Shown here in pieces: positions 9,445 to 17,780 of a stretch of DNA of 42,255 bases (its first letter is position 1; every line of letters starts with the position of its first letter). The position numbers and the translations under genes were made by a program. The DNA is from Oligoflexia bacterium (GTDB lineage: Bacteria; Bdellovibrionota; UBA1018), in assembly GCA_903935335.1 (NCBI GenBank), contig CAIZRG010000007.1, positions 1 to 42,255 on the forward strand, written 5' to 3'. The notes beneath the pieces were generated by a model, which was given only the letters and a program-made list of their open reading frames with translations, had not been told where the DNA came from and ran no database searches.

Positions 9445-10680
9445 TTAAAACAAGTCTCTCATCCAAGACCGCATTGAGCCGTACACTTTGTCGTAAATAT
9501 TTTTCTCTCGAATAGGAAACCGCGCTTTTGTTACATTCTTTGCCCCATAGATGAGAAGCCCAACTCCTGTTGCAAACTTCGGGGAGTTCACCACATCTTT
9601 TAATCCTCCAATTCCTTGAGGAAGTCCTTTTTTCACTGGGATTTTAAAAATCTGCTCAGCTAATTCGGACATCCCTTCTAAGATTGTTGCGCCCCCAGTA
9701 ATCACCATCCCTGCCGACAACAAGCTTTGGTAACCTGATTTTTTAATCTCCATCTCAATCAACGAAAACAGCTCCTCCACTCGAGGTGCTATAATTTCTG
9801 CTAAAATCCTCCGAGATAAAACTCGGGCCTTTCGACCACCCACTCCTGCAACTTCAATATTTTGATTACCACTCATCACGTTTGGAATTGCATACCCATA
9901 TTTGATCTTGAGTTCCTCTGCGTCATGCTGTGGAGTTCTGAGTCCAATTGCAATATCGTTGGTAATATGGTTGCCTCCTACAGCAAGAACACTTGTATGA
10001 ACAATCGCCCCTTCCTTAAAAATAGCGATATCACTCGTTCCCCCTCCAATATCCACCAGAATGACACCTAGCTCTTTTTCATCCTGACAAAGCACTCCTT
10101 CAGCCGAAGCAATCGGTTCAAGACAGATTTCAGCTACGTTTAACCCTGCTTTATTCGCACACTTAACTAAGTTCTGAGCCGATGTCACTGCCCCCGTCAC
10201 AATATGAACCCGAGCCTCCAATCGAACTCCATTCATCCCAATCGGGTCCCGAATTCCATCCTGGTCATCAATCATATACTCCTGAGGAATCACATGGATG
10301 GTTTCACGATCCATCGGAATGGCAACAGCTTTAGCAGCATCAATCACCCTCTGAACATCTTGTTGCGTAATTTCCTTATCTTTAACCGCAACCACTCCTG
10401 TTGAATTAAAGGATTTAATATGACCACCTGCTATACCTACATAAACTGTTGAAATCTCCACTCCAGCCATTCGTTCGGCCTCTTGTACCGCTTGAGTAAT
10501 ACTTTCTACAGTCGCTTCAATATTAATCACCACGCCTTTTCTAAGACCAGTCGAAGCAACGGTTCCAATCCCAATAATGTCAAGCTCAAGCTCAGGATTG
10601 CCAGCGAAAAACTCCCCCACAATGCAGCAAATTTTTGTAGTTCCGATGTCTAATCCAACGACGATATCTCTTCTAGCCAC
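9445..10680 (-). CDS. ftsA: Cell division actin FtsA
   Basis: Actin-like protein that tethers FtsZ to the membrane. 411 residues. ATP-binding motifs GLDIGTTKICCIVGE at the N-terminus, VDIGGGTSDIAIF in the middle and VITGGATILEGM later; the C-terminal amphipathic helix (MRSWMRDLF) that inserts into the membrane is intact. The start is GTG at 10680 with GGAG seven bases upstream; an ATG just upstream is out of frame. No ftsQ or mur genes precede it, so this pair is detached from the usual dcw cluster, or that cluster is split in this organism. Confidence 0.96.
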   Translation of the reverse strand: MARRDIVVGLDIGTTKICCIVGEFFAGNPELELDIIGIGTVASTGLRKGVVINIEATVESITQAVQEAERMAGVEISTVYVGIAGGHIKSFNSTGVVAVKDKEITQQDVQRVIDAAKAVAIPMDRETIHVIPQEYMIDDQDGIRDPIGMNGVRLEARVHIVTGAVTSAQNLVKCANKAGLNVAEICLEPIASAEGVLCQDEKELGVILVDIGGGTSDIAIFKEGAIVHTSVLAVGGNHITNDIAIGLRTPQHDAEELKIKYGYAIPNVMSGNQNIEVAGVGGRKARVLSRRILAEIIAPRVEELFSLIEMEIKKSGYQSLLSAGMVITGGATILEGMSELAEQIFKIPVKKGLPQGIGGLKDVVNSPKFATGVGLLIYGAKNVTKARFPIREKNIYDKVYGSMRSWMRDLF

Positions 10681-10827
10681 TTCTCATCTCCTGAACAATT
10701 TCCAGGTATACAAAAAACAAAAAAAATAAATCTTGCAGATCAATTTTTATTTTTGATGTTAAAAACTATTTAGCACACATTGTTTGAATTTTTTTACAAT
10801 AATTCACAATAACTCTATCGTGACTCA
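10681..10827. promoter_or_regulatory. AT-rich gap between psd and ftsA
   Basis: 147 bases of AT-rich DNA after psd and before ftsA on the same strand. It probably carries the ftsAZ promoter, but I see no convincing -35/-10 pair and no hairpin-plus-T terminator. Confidence 0.3.
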
Positions 10828-11727
10828 TTAAAAATGAGTAGCAAGAGCAATTTTTTCGCCTAAACGCACAAGAGTTTCTCGATTTTGTGCGGTTTGCTCT
10901 AATAAATCAGAATCAGGTGCCCAGGCTCCAGGCTCTCCAAGCAAAACAACGGTCGATCCCCCAAACAAAAAATAACCTTTTACATCACCTCGAGAAAACT
11001 CTTTATCTTGAGGATGAAGCTGAACAATTTTCCCAACACAAAGAGCTCCAATTTCAATATAAGCTAATCGACCGAAGCTTTGAGTCTCAAGAATACTGAT
11101 TTGCCTCTCATTTGTCGAAAGAATTTCGTTCTTATAAGCCAAAGCCATCGGATTGACCGAATGCAAAGGACCATGGACCCGGTAACTTTCAATGATTCTA
11201 CCTGAATCAGGAAAATGAAATCGATGATAATCGGTAGGACATAATCGAGCAATGAGTACCGCTCCTCCTAAAAAAGGCTTAGCTTTTTTGACATCCCCCA
11301 AAAGAGCCTCCGCAGAAAGAGCAGAGCCCTTAATTGGAAAAACCTGTTTCTCACTTACTCGATCAAATGCAAAATACCTGGCTTCCGCAAAAGCAGGCAT
11401 CTGCTGGGGATCCTGAATAAAGGGTCTGACCCCCAGCTTAAACTCACGTATAAAAAAATCATTAAAACTCCGGAAGGGCCAACCCTCAAACTCTTCATGA
11501 TGAATTTTAAATCTTTTGACAAATGATTCAACCTTGTAAGCACTGAACGAAGAAGCCTGAAAAGCCCCATATAACCGACTCAATCTAACCTTAGGGAAAA
11601 GATGCTCAACTAAAAACTGCCCGGTAGAAGTACCATAAAGCCAGCGAACAAAAGCATCACCATAGACTGCTTCAACTTCTTCTTTCTTCTCCCTTCGATT
11701 CCAAATCAAAATTGGAGATTTTTGCAT
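10828..11727 (-). CDS. psd: Phosphatidylserine decarboxylase (Chlamydia-like type)
   Basis: Converts phosphatidylserine to phosphatidylethanolamine. The pro-enzyme cuts itself at Gly-Ser to make the pyruvoyl group; that site is visible as GYFLFGGSTVVLL near residue 257. Other family marks: RSFNDFFIREFKLGVRPF, ARLCPTDYHRFHFPDSG and the following VHGPLHSVNP. The 299-residue form and N-terminal domain recall the chlamydial enzyme more than short archaeal-type PSDs. The ATG overlaps the kdsA stop by one base (TGATG), the third gene of a coupled operon. Confidence 0.94.
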   Translation of the reverse strand: MQKSPILIWNRREKKEEVEAVYGDAFVRWLYGTSTGQFLVEHLFPKVRLSRLYGAFQASSFSAYKVESFVKRFKIHHEEFEGWPFRSFNDFFIREFKLGVRPFIQDPQQMPAFAEARYFAFDRVSEKQVFPIKGSALSAEALLGDVKKAKPFLGGAVLIARLCPTDYHRFHFPDSGRIIESYRVHGPLHSVNPMALAYKNEILSTNERQISILETQSFGRLAYIEIGALCVGKIVQLHPQDKEFSRGDVKGYFLFGGSTVVLLGEPGAWAPDSDLLEQTAQNRETLVRLGEKIALATHF

Positions 11728-12611
11728 CAGACCCGCCCCAGTGTCAGTAGCTTGGGTTGGGTACTTACCAGTTTCCGAATCTCCAAAAGTTGCCTAACAA
11801 ACTCTCCCACTTTTTCAAGATTAAAGGAATTCGGGCCATCACTTTTGGCTAAAGCAGGCCGGGGATGACATTCCATAAAAATTCCATCGGCACCTGCAGC
11901 TACGGCAGCCCGAGCCAAGGTTTCTAAATATTCTTTTTTTCCTCCCGTGCTCTTACCTCCTGCCCCAGCACCTGGAGTTTGAATCGAATGAGTCGCATCA
12001 TAAAGGACGGGCACGCCCCACTGCTTCATGCACTGAAAAGAAATCATATCCACCACTAACGTATTGTAACCCAAAGAAGTCCCACGCTCTGTTAAACAAA
12101 ACCAGTCCTGAGCCACTTGAAGCTCCTGCTTTAAACCCATTTGAGCCTCTACAGCCCGGACTTTCTCCACAATGTTTTTTGCATCCCAGGGCGCTAAAAA
12201 TTGCCCTTTTTTAATATTCAGCCTTCGTTGATGCTGAAGAGCGGCCTCGGAAGCTGCAACAATCATATCCGTTTGTCGACACAAAAAAGCAGGAACCTGA
12301 AGAAAATCAACTACCTGAGCCACAAGTAAAGCTTGTTCCGGGGTATGAAAATCAGTAAAAAGCGCACAGCCTGTTTTTTCCCGAACCCTCGAAAGAATAG
12401 CTAAGCCTTGCTGAAGTCCAGGCCCTCGAAATCCATCGATCGATGTCCGGTTAGCTTTGTCAAACGATGCCTTCAAGTACAAACGAATAGGCAAGCCCTC
12501 CAATTGACGCTTGAGTTCCTGTGCTACTTCCAGCACAAGGCCTTCATCCTCAATCACACAAGGACCTGCAATCAAAGTCATGTCGGGTAGCTGATTAGAT
12601 GATTCAATCAT
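11727..12611 (-). CDS. kdsA: Kdo-8-phosphate synthase
   Basis: Condenses arabinose-5-phosphate with PEP to give Kdo-8-phosphate for the LPS inner core. 294 residues, TIM barrel. Signs: AGPCVIED, KASFDKANRTS, GFRGPGLQQGL, KKGQFLAPWDAKN, ERGTSLGYNTLVVDM and DATHSIQTPG. C18 in AGPC replaces the Asn seen in the E. coli enzyme, so this should be the metal-dependent class. The ATG overlaps the pyrG stop (ATGA). Presence of the gene implies an LPS-bearing outer membrane. Confidence 0.95.
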   Translation of the reverse strand: MIESSNQLPDMTLIAGPCVIEDEGLVLEVAQELKRQLEGLPIRLYLKASFDKANRTSIDGFRGPGLQQGLAILSRVREKTGCALFTDFHTPEQALLVAQVVDFLQVPAFLCRQTDMIVAASEAALQHQRRLNIKKGQFLAPWDAKNIVEKVRAVEAQMGLKQELQVAQDWFCLTERGTSLGYNTLVVDMISFQCMKQWGVPVLYDATHSIQTPGAGAGGKSTGGKKEYLETLARAAVAAGADGIFMECHPRPALAKSDGPNSFNLEKVGEFVRQLLEIRKLVSTQPKLLTLGRV

Positions 12612-14254
12612 AATTTTTCTTTTTTACTCAAAGATACAGCTTGAATAAAGGATTTAAAAAGAGGATGTGGATTGAGAAATCGACTTAAAAATTCTGGATG
12701 AAATTGACATCCCAAAAACCATGGATGGTTGGGTAATTCAATCATCTCAATCAGCTCAGTCTTGGATTCAGCACAGCTGTGCTTCCCAGAAATCACAAGG
12801 CCTAGCTCCTGCAACCATGGCAAATACTGATTGGACACTTCAAATCGGTGCCGATGACGTTCCGAAATAAACTCCTTCTGGTAAGCTTCAAAAGCTCGGG
12901 TAGGAGACCCTCCTAAGCTTTTAGGTAAAATCTGACAGGAATAAGACCCCAATCTCATATTGCCGCCTTTTTCTTGAAGAGATTTTTGAGATTTCATGAG
13001 TTGAATCACTAAATCTTTCCCTTCTGGCATAAACTCCTCTGAGTTGGCAAACTTCAGTTGACCCACATTCCGAGCAAACTCAATCACAGCTAACTGCATT
13101 CCAAGGCAAATTCCAAAAAAAGGAACCTGATTGACCCGAGCATATTGAATGGCTTGAATCTTACCTTCAATACCCCTCTTACCAAACCCTCCAGGAACTA
13201 AAATCCCATCCATTGCTTTTAACTGATCCCAGCTCTTCTCTTTTTCAATCTCCTCAGCATCCAGGTACTGCATTCGAACCTGAATTTGATCAGCCACTCC
13301 TCCATGCACCAAAGCTTCCGATAAAGATTTGTAACTATCCCGCCAGTCCGTATACTTCCCAACAATGCCTAGGGTGACCTCTGAGAGGGGATCCCTCATC
13401 TTCTTAACCTGATTTTCCCATTGAGTGAGTTGAGGCAGAGTCGTACTTAACCCTAGTTTTTCAGTAATTTTTTGATCAAGCCCCTCTTCATGAAAATAAA
13501 GAGGCACTTCATAAATACTTTCGACATCAATGGCACTAAAAACATCCTCACCCGACATATTACAAAAAAGCCCAATCTTATCTTTCACCTCTTGCGGCAA
13601 ACGACGATCTGAACGACAAAGCAGAATATCAGGCTGAATCCCTATTTCTCTCAACTCTTTAACACTATGCTGAGTAGGTTTCGTCTTAAGCTCGGCCGCT
13701 GTCTCAATATAAGGAACTAAGGTGAGATGCACGAAGAGAACATTTTGTAAGCCTTCTTCCCGATTGATTTGTCGAATCGCTTCTAGAAAGGGCAAGCTTT
13801 CAATATCACCAACCGTACCCCCCACCTCCACAATGGCAAGATCGACGTTCTGACACGCATCTCGAATAGAGCGTTTAATTTCATCTGTAATATGAGGCAC
13901 GACCTGAACCGTTTCTCCTAGATATCCTCCCGCTCGCTCCCTTCGGAGCACAGAGTCATAGATCCTTCCACTTGTAAAACTGTTTTTCCGGGTAAATTGA
14001 ACTCCTTGAACAAAGCGGGAGTAATGCCCCAAGTCCAGATCCGTTTCTGATCCATCATCCAACACAAAAACTTCTCCATGCTGAAAAGGATTCATCGTTC
14101 CAGGATCTACGTTTAAATAAGGATCCATTTTGATCAAAGACACCTCAACACCACGCTGCTCCATGAGCATCCCAATAGAGGCAGCACTTACGCCCTTCCC
14201 GATACTTGAAAGGACTCCTCCCGTAATAAAAATATATTTTTTCTGTTTTAGCAT
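12608..14254 (-). CDS. pyrG: CTP synthase
   Basis: Aminates UTP to CTP using glutamine. 548 residues from the chosen start. Synthetase domain: KYIFITGGVLSSIGKGVSAASIG, MDPYLNVDPGTMNPFQHGEVFVLDDG, VEVGGTVGDIES. Glutaminase domain: GICLGMQLAVIEFARN with the catalytic Cys, and CQFHPEFLSR with His and Glu. An upstream in-frame ATG (14308) would add 18 residues not found in the family; the ATG at 14254 follows AAGG and fits the usual N-terminus. CTP is a cofactor for activating Kdo and making phospholipids, so grouping with kdsA and psd makes metabolic sense. Confidence 0.96.
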   Translation of the reverse strand: MLKQKKYIFITGGVLSSIGKGVSAASIGMLMEQRGVEVSLIKMDPYLNVDPGTMNPFQHGEVFVLDDGSETDLDLGHYSRFVQGVQFTRKNSFTSGRIYDSVLRRERAGGYLGETVQVVPHITDEIKRSIRDACQNVDLAIVEVGGTVGDIESLPFLEAIRQINREEGLQNVLFVHLTLVPYIETAAELKTKPTQHSVKELREIGIQPDILLCRSDRRLPQEVKDKIGLFCNMSGEDVFSAIDVESIYEVPLYFHEEGLDQKITEKLGLSTTLPQLTQWENQVKKMRDPLSEVTLGIVGKYTDWRDSYKSLSEALVHGGVADQIQVRMQYLDAEEIEKEKSWDQLKAMDGILVPGGFGKRGIEGKIQAIQYARVNQVPFFGICLGMQLAVIEFARNVGQLKFANSEEFMPEGKDLVIQLMKSQKSLQEKGGNMRLGSYSCQILPKSLGGSPTRAFEAYQKEFISERHRHRFEVSNQYLPWLQELGLVISGKHSCAESKTELIEMIELPNHPWFLGCQFHPEFLSRFLNPHPLFKSFIQAVSLSKKEKL

Positions 14255-14375
14255 GACAGGACCTTGCCGGTTTTTTCTAAACTCATCATTATCTTGTGGG
14301 CTTTCCATTAGAATTCTTCATCCCTTCTCATCTCAGATCGACTAAGAAATCTCAATTTATTCCTGTTCTTAGCCG

Positions 14376-15716
14376 ATGAGAAAATTGATGAAAATCCTGC
14401 TTTTAAGTCCTAAAATCGACGCAGAGCATCAGTTTGCTCATTATCTTAGGACCCGCGGCATGGCTCTTCTCTTTCCGGATGATGCCAAGGATGCCTGGCA
14501 AATGTTACAGCTTCATGGGAAGAGCATCGACTTAGCCGTTCTTCACATCGAAGAGCTCTCAGGCAATGAAAAGCCCACTTTGGATTTAGTCAAAAAAATC
14601 AAATCAGATCCCTCACAATCTGATCTACCCATTCTACTCACCACAGATCGTTGGACGGATGAGCAGTGTGCCACCCATCAATCAGGGCCTGAGGGAGCCA
14701 ATGCCTATTTAGTGTGGCCTTTTACAGAGGAAAGTCTTTATTCATTGATTCAAGCCGTTCTGGGCCAGCCAGAAACCCCTGCATTGACCTTGAGCAAATT
14801 TAATTTAAATCCACCATCCGACCCCCTCTCTTTTTCTCAGGCTCCTCCAGCTCAAGAGCTTGAAAGCCCTTTAGAAAATCCTGTAGAAGACCCTGAAAGT
14901 ATTCAGGAAATGCCCTATCTTTTTAAGAAAGCTGCCTTCTCTCAAAAAAATGAAAACATCCCTTCTTCTACTGCTGCGGCTGCTTCTCACTTCATCTTCT
15001 CAGAGCCCGTAGGAAACGCTGTTATTCCTGGAGGAGCCGCTCAGACTCCTGATCTAGAAACCTTTAAGAAATACCTCCTGCTCAGAGAACAGGATGTAGC
15101 GGTTTTATCGAATCAATTAAAAGCAGCTCATGAGCAAATTTCAGCTTTTGAAAAACAGCTTCGAGATGAAAAATCTAAAAACTCAGAGCTGACTCATCGC
15201 ATCCATGAACAAAAAGAAAGAATCGAACAATTTAATGAGGAAAAAGGCCAATCACTCGAAGTCCAACAGCAAGAAATCAGTGAACTTCGATTTCAAGCAA
15301 AAAACAAAACAGATAAAGCAAAAGCTTTAGAAATACAACTGCTTGAGGCCCACCAGGAAATGGAAAACTTTAAAGAAAGGGTTCGCTCTGATATTCGAAA
15401 AATTCGAGTCCGGGAAAAAGAACTCGAAAACCGCCTTGAAATTACAAAAAAAGACTCAGAGGCCCTCTTAGGAGCTCGAGAAACAAAGATCATTGAGCTA
15501 AAACGCCGGATCGACCTTCTAGAGTTTAATATGGATCTTCTCCAAGACAAATACTCCCGCGAAAAGGAAAACGCAGTCAAACTCAAAGAACGCCTCACAA
15601 AAGCAGCTCAAGTTGTACGAGTGGCAGGAGGACTCCTAGACTCGAACCCAGAAGGAAATCTTTCACGAGAGTTAGAAAACTTGACCCAAAACAAAGATGA
15701 ACCTAAACCTTCCTAA
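14376..15716 (+). CDS. Pseudo-receiver plus long coiled-coil protein (FrzS-like architecture)
   Basis: 446 residues. The first about 125 fold like a response-regulator receiver (MKILLLSPKIDAEHQ, SIDLAVLHIEEL, LPILLTTD, WPFTEESLYSLI) but the phospho-acceptor position reads H in LAVLHIEE, so it is probably not phosphorylated. A Pro/Ser/Glu-rich linker (about 140-225) follows, then about 190 residues of near-continuous heptad coiled coil (from LREQDVAVLSNQL to LKERLTKAAQVV). This order resembles Myxococcus FrzS, a polarity/motility protein; homology is not shown. An ATG at 14388 (MKILLL) is an equally likely start. The next gene begins three bases after the stop. Confidence 0.75.
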   Translation: MRKLMKILLLSPKIDAEHQFAHYLRTRGMALLFPDDAKDAWQMLQLHGKSIDLAVLHIEELSGNEKPTLDLVKKIKSDPSQSDLPILLTTDRWTDEQCATHQSGPEGANAYLVWPFTEESLYSLIQAVLGQPETPALTLSKFNLNPPSDPLSFSQAPPAQELESPLENPVEDPESIQEMPYLFKKAAFSQKNENIPSSTAAAASHFIFSEPVGNAVIPGGAAQTPDLETFKKYLLLREQDVAVLSNQLKAAHEQISAFEKQLRDEKSKNSELTHRIHEQKERIEQFNEEKGQSLEVQQQEISELRFQAKNKTDKAKALEIQLLEAHQEMENFKERVRSDIRKIRVREKELENRLEITKKDSEALLGARETKIIELKRRIDLLEFNMDLLQDKYSREKENAVKLKERLTKAAQVVRVAGGLLDSNPEGNLSRELENLTQNKDEPKPS

Positions 15717-15719
15717 GCC

Positions 15720-16664
15720 ATGAATCAAAATCAAACTCAAACCTCTGCTCCTCACCTCCTCTTAGTCACCCCAGACCCAGTAGAACTCGAGCGCCTAGCC
15801 CAAGGAATGAGAAAAGTTTCCTACCCATTGCATACTCTCTCTGAAGTCTCCCAAGTACTCCCTCAAATCCTTAGGTTTCATTACCGAATGGTTGTATTGG
15901 GTGATTTCAATTCAAGCCTTCAAATATTAGAACAAATCAAACAACTCAGCCCCAAAACAACCGTTATTCTCATTTCGAAAAAAGCAACTGTCTCTCAAGC
16001 AGTCTTGGCCATGCGACTCGGAGCTCATGACTACCTAGAAAACTCTTGTGATATTTTGACTTTTCAAACAACCATCCAGCAAGGATTACAAACCTATCAC
16101 AACCGAGAGCTTCCCTGCCCTCCTCCTTCTTGGATCTATACCGATGAAATAACAGGACTTTTTAATATGAGATATTTAAAACTGTCTTTAGAAAAAGAAA
16201 TGAATCTTTCAAGAGATTCAAATCAATCTTTTGCTTTGCTTTTTATAGATGTCGATCATTTTAAACAAATCAATGATCACTATGGCCACTGGATGGGTAA
16301 CCTTGTTCTTTCTGAGCTTGGAAGCTATCTCAAAAAACAGGTCAGAAAAAAAGATCAACTATTTCGGTATGGAGGAGATGAATTCATTGCACTTTTATCT
16401 GCATGTAATCTTCCTACAGCCTTGAAGGCTGCTGAAAGAATCCGCCGTTGCGTTCAAAATCGCGTCTTTCTCAGAAAAGAAAGAAAATCTCTTCAGATGA
16501 CCTTGTCCATTGGACTTTCGTTGTTTCCTCAACACGGTAAAACCTCAAAAGAGCTTTTGGAAGCTGCAGATCAAGCTATGTATTTGTCAAAAAAAGCTTC
16601 AAAAAATCAAATTTCTGTTTCAGATGCAATCTTCCATTCTAACCCATCTCAGGTAGCTCAATGA
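15720..16664 (+). CDS. REC-GGDEF diguanylate cyclase
   Basis: Makes the second messenger cyclic-di-GMP. Residues 10-125 are a receiver-like domain (HLLLVTPDPVELERL, D62 in VVLGDF, K88, DYLENSCD), somewhat divergent. The GGDEF domain follows from about 140 (DEITGLFNMRYL, FIDVDHFKQINDHYGH) with the active motif GGDEF at 218-222. An allosteric inhibitory site RxxD (R209-D212) lies five residues before it, so product feedback is expected. It sits between the pseudo-receiver protein and a phosphoesterase, overlapping the latter by four bases. Confidence 0.93.
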   Translation: MNQNQTQTSAPHLLLVTPDPVELERLAQGMRKVSYPLHTLSEVSQVLPQILRFHYRMVVLGDFNSSLQILEQIKQLSPKTTVILISKKATVSQAVLAMRLGAHDYLENSCDILTFQTTIQQGLQTYHNRELPCPPPSWIYTDEITGLFNMRYLKLSLEKEMNLSRDSNQSFALLFIDVDHFKQINDHYGHWMGNLVLSELGSYLKKQVRKKDQLFRYGGDEFIALLSACNLPTALKAAERIRRCVQNRVFLRKERKSLQMTLSIGLSLFPQHGKTSKELLEAADQAMYLSKKASKNQISVSDAIFHSNPSQVAQ

Positions 16665-17773
16665 CAAATGAGACTTCAAATAAGCCCAAGTATAAGCTGG
16701 TTGTGAGTGACTTTCACCTGGGTAAAGGTCGATATTTTGAAGATGGAACTCAAAATATCTTAGAAGATTTTATTTACGACCGAGAGTTCTCTGAATTTTT
16801 AAATTTCTATCGATCCGGTACTTATGCTCATGCAGAAGTTGAGCTTATTTTGAATGGTGACATCTTAAACCTCCTCCAGTTTGATACATGGGGAATCCAT
16901 ACTCATCTCATTACAGAACGAAGTGTCACTCGTGCTGTTGAAAGAATTGTAGAAGGCCACCCAGAATTTTTCATTGCCCTGAGAAAGTTTGCAAATACCC
17001 CTCATCATCAAGTCTCTTACATTGTAGGAAATCATGATGTGGGCATGCTTTGGCTGGGCCCCAGGAAAGTTTTTAATGAGGCAGTAGGAACTCCTGTTAA
17101 ATTCTATGATGTACACTATAAATTTGATGGAATTCATGTTGAACATGGCCAGCAATATGAACGTTTTTCTCAAATCGATATGCAAATGCCTTTTATCACA
17201 CGAGGGGTCCCAGAGCCTGTTTTAAATCTCCCCTGGGGCTCTCTTTTTGTAGCCGTTGGACTCCCTAAAATTAAACAAAGCCGACCTCACGTGGACAAAG
17301 TAAGACCTATGTCTACCTTCATTCGATGGATTTTTATCCATGACTTTTTCTGGGGCCTTAAGACAGGAATGGATATCCTTAAATTTATTTTTGATACCAT
17401 TTTATTTCGAAGACGATATCAAATTCACCAGGGAGTTCGTGCTACCTTAAGCCTCTTAAAAGAAATTTCGCTTTATCCCAGTTACGATAAGATTGCTTTT
17501 AAAATTTTAGAAAATTTTGAGGATGTAAATACAGTCATTTTTGGACATACCCACATTCTCAGGTACCGTCAATGGCGAGAGGGAAAAGAATACTTTAATG
17601 AAGGCACTTGGAACGAAACTACGAATCTGGATCTATCAGACTATGGGAAGCAAATCCGCCTGACCTATGCCTTCATTGAATATTCTATGGAAGAAGCTGA
17701 AAGGAACCGGCCTAAAGTCCGTCTCAAACAATGGAACGGTCTTTGGAAACCTGAGGTCGACTCCCTCGTTTGA
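16661..17773 (+). CDS. Calcineurin-like metallophosphoesterase
   Basis: 370 residues with the full two-metal set: SDFHLGKGR (D17, H19), LNGDILN, VGNHDVGM and FGHTHILRY. The fold is shared by LpxH-type UDP-diacylglucosamine hydrolases and many phosphodiesterases; the substrate cannot be told from motifs. There are long insertions between the GNHD and GHTH blocks (about 140-300), including aromatic hydrophobic stretches (FIRWIFIHDFFWGLKTG) that could bind membrane. No signal peptide. Translation is coupled (ATGA) to the upstream diguanylate cyclase, so a link to nucleotide signalling or lipid A is possible but unproven. Confidence 0.85.
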   Translation: MTNETSNKPKYKLVVSDFHLGKGRYFEDGTQNILEDFIYDREFSEFLNFYRSGTYAHAEVELILNGDILNLLQFDTWGIHTHLITERSVTRAVERIVEGHPEFFIALRKFANTPHHQVSYIVGNHDVGMLWLGPRKVFNEAVGTPVKFYDVHYKFDGIHVEHGQQYERFSQIDMQMPFITRGVPEPVLNLPWGSLFVAVGLPKIKQSRPHVDKVRPMSTFIRWIFIHDFFWGLKTGMDILKFIFDTILFRRRYQIHQGVRATLSLLKEISLYPSYDKIAFKILENFEDVNTVIFGHTHILRYRQWREGKEYFNEGTWNETTNLDLSDYGKQIRLTYAFIEYSMEEAERNRPKVRLKQWNGLWKPEVDSLV

Positions 17774-17780
17774 GGTATTT

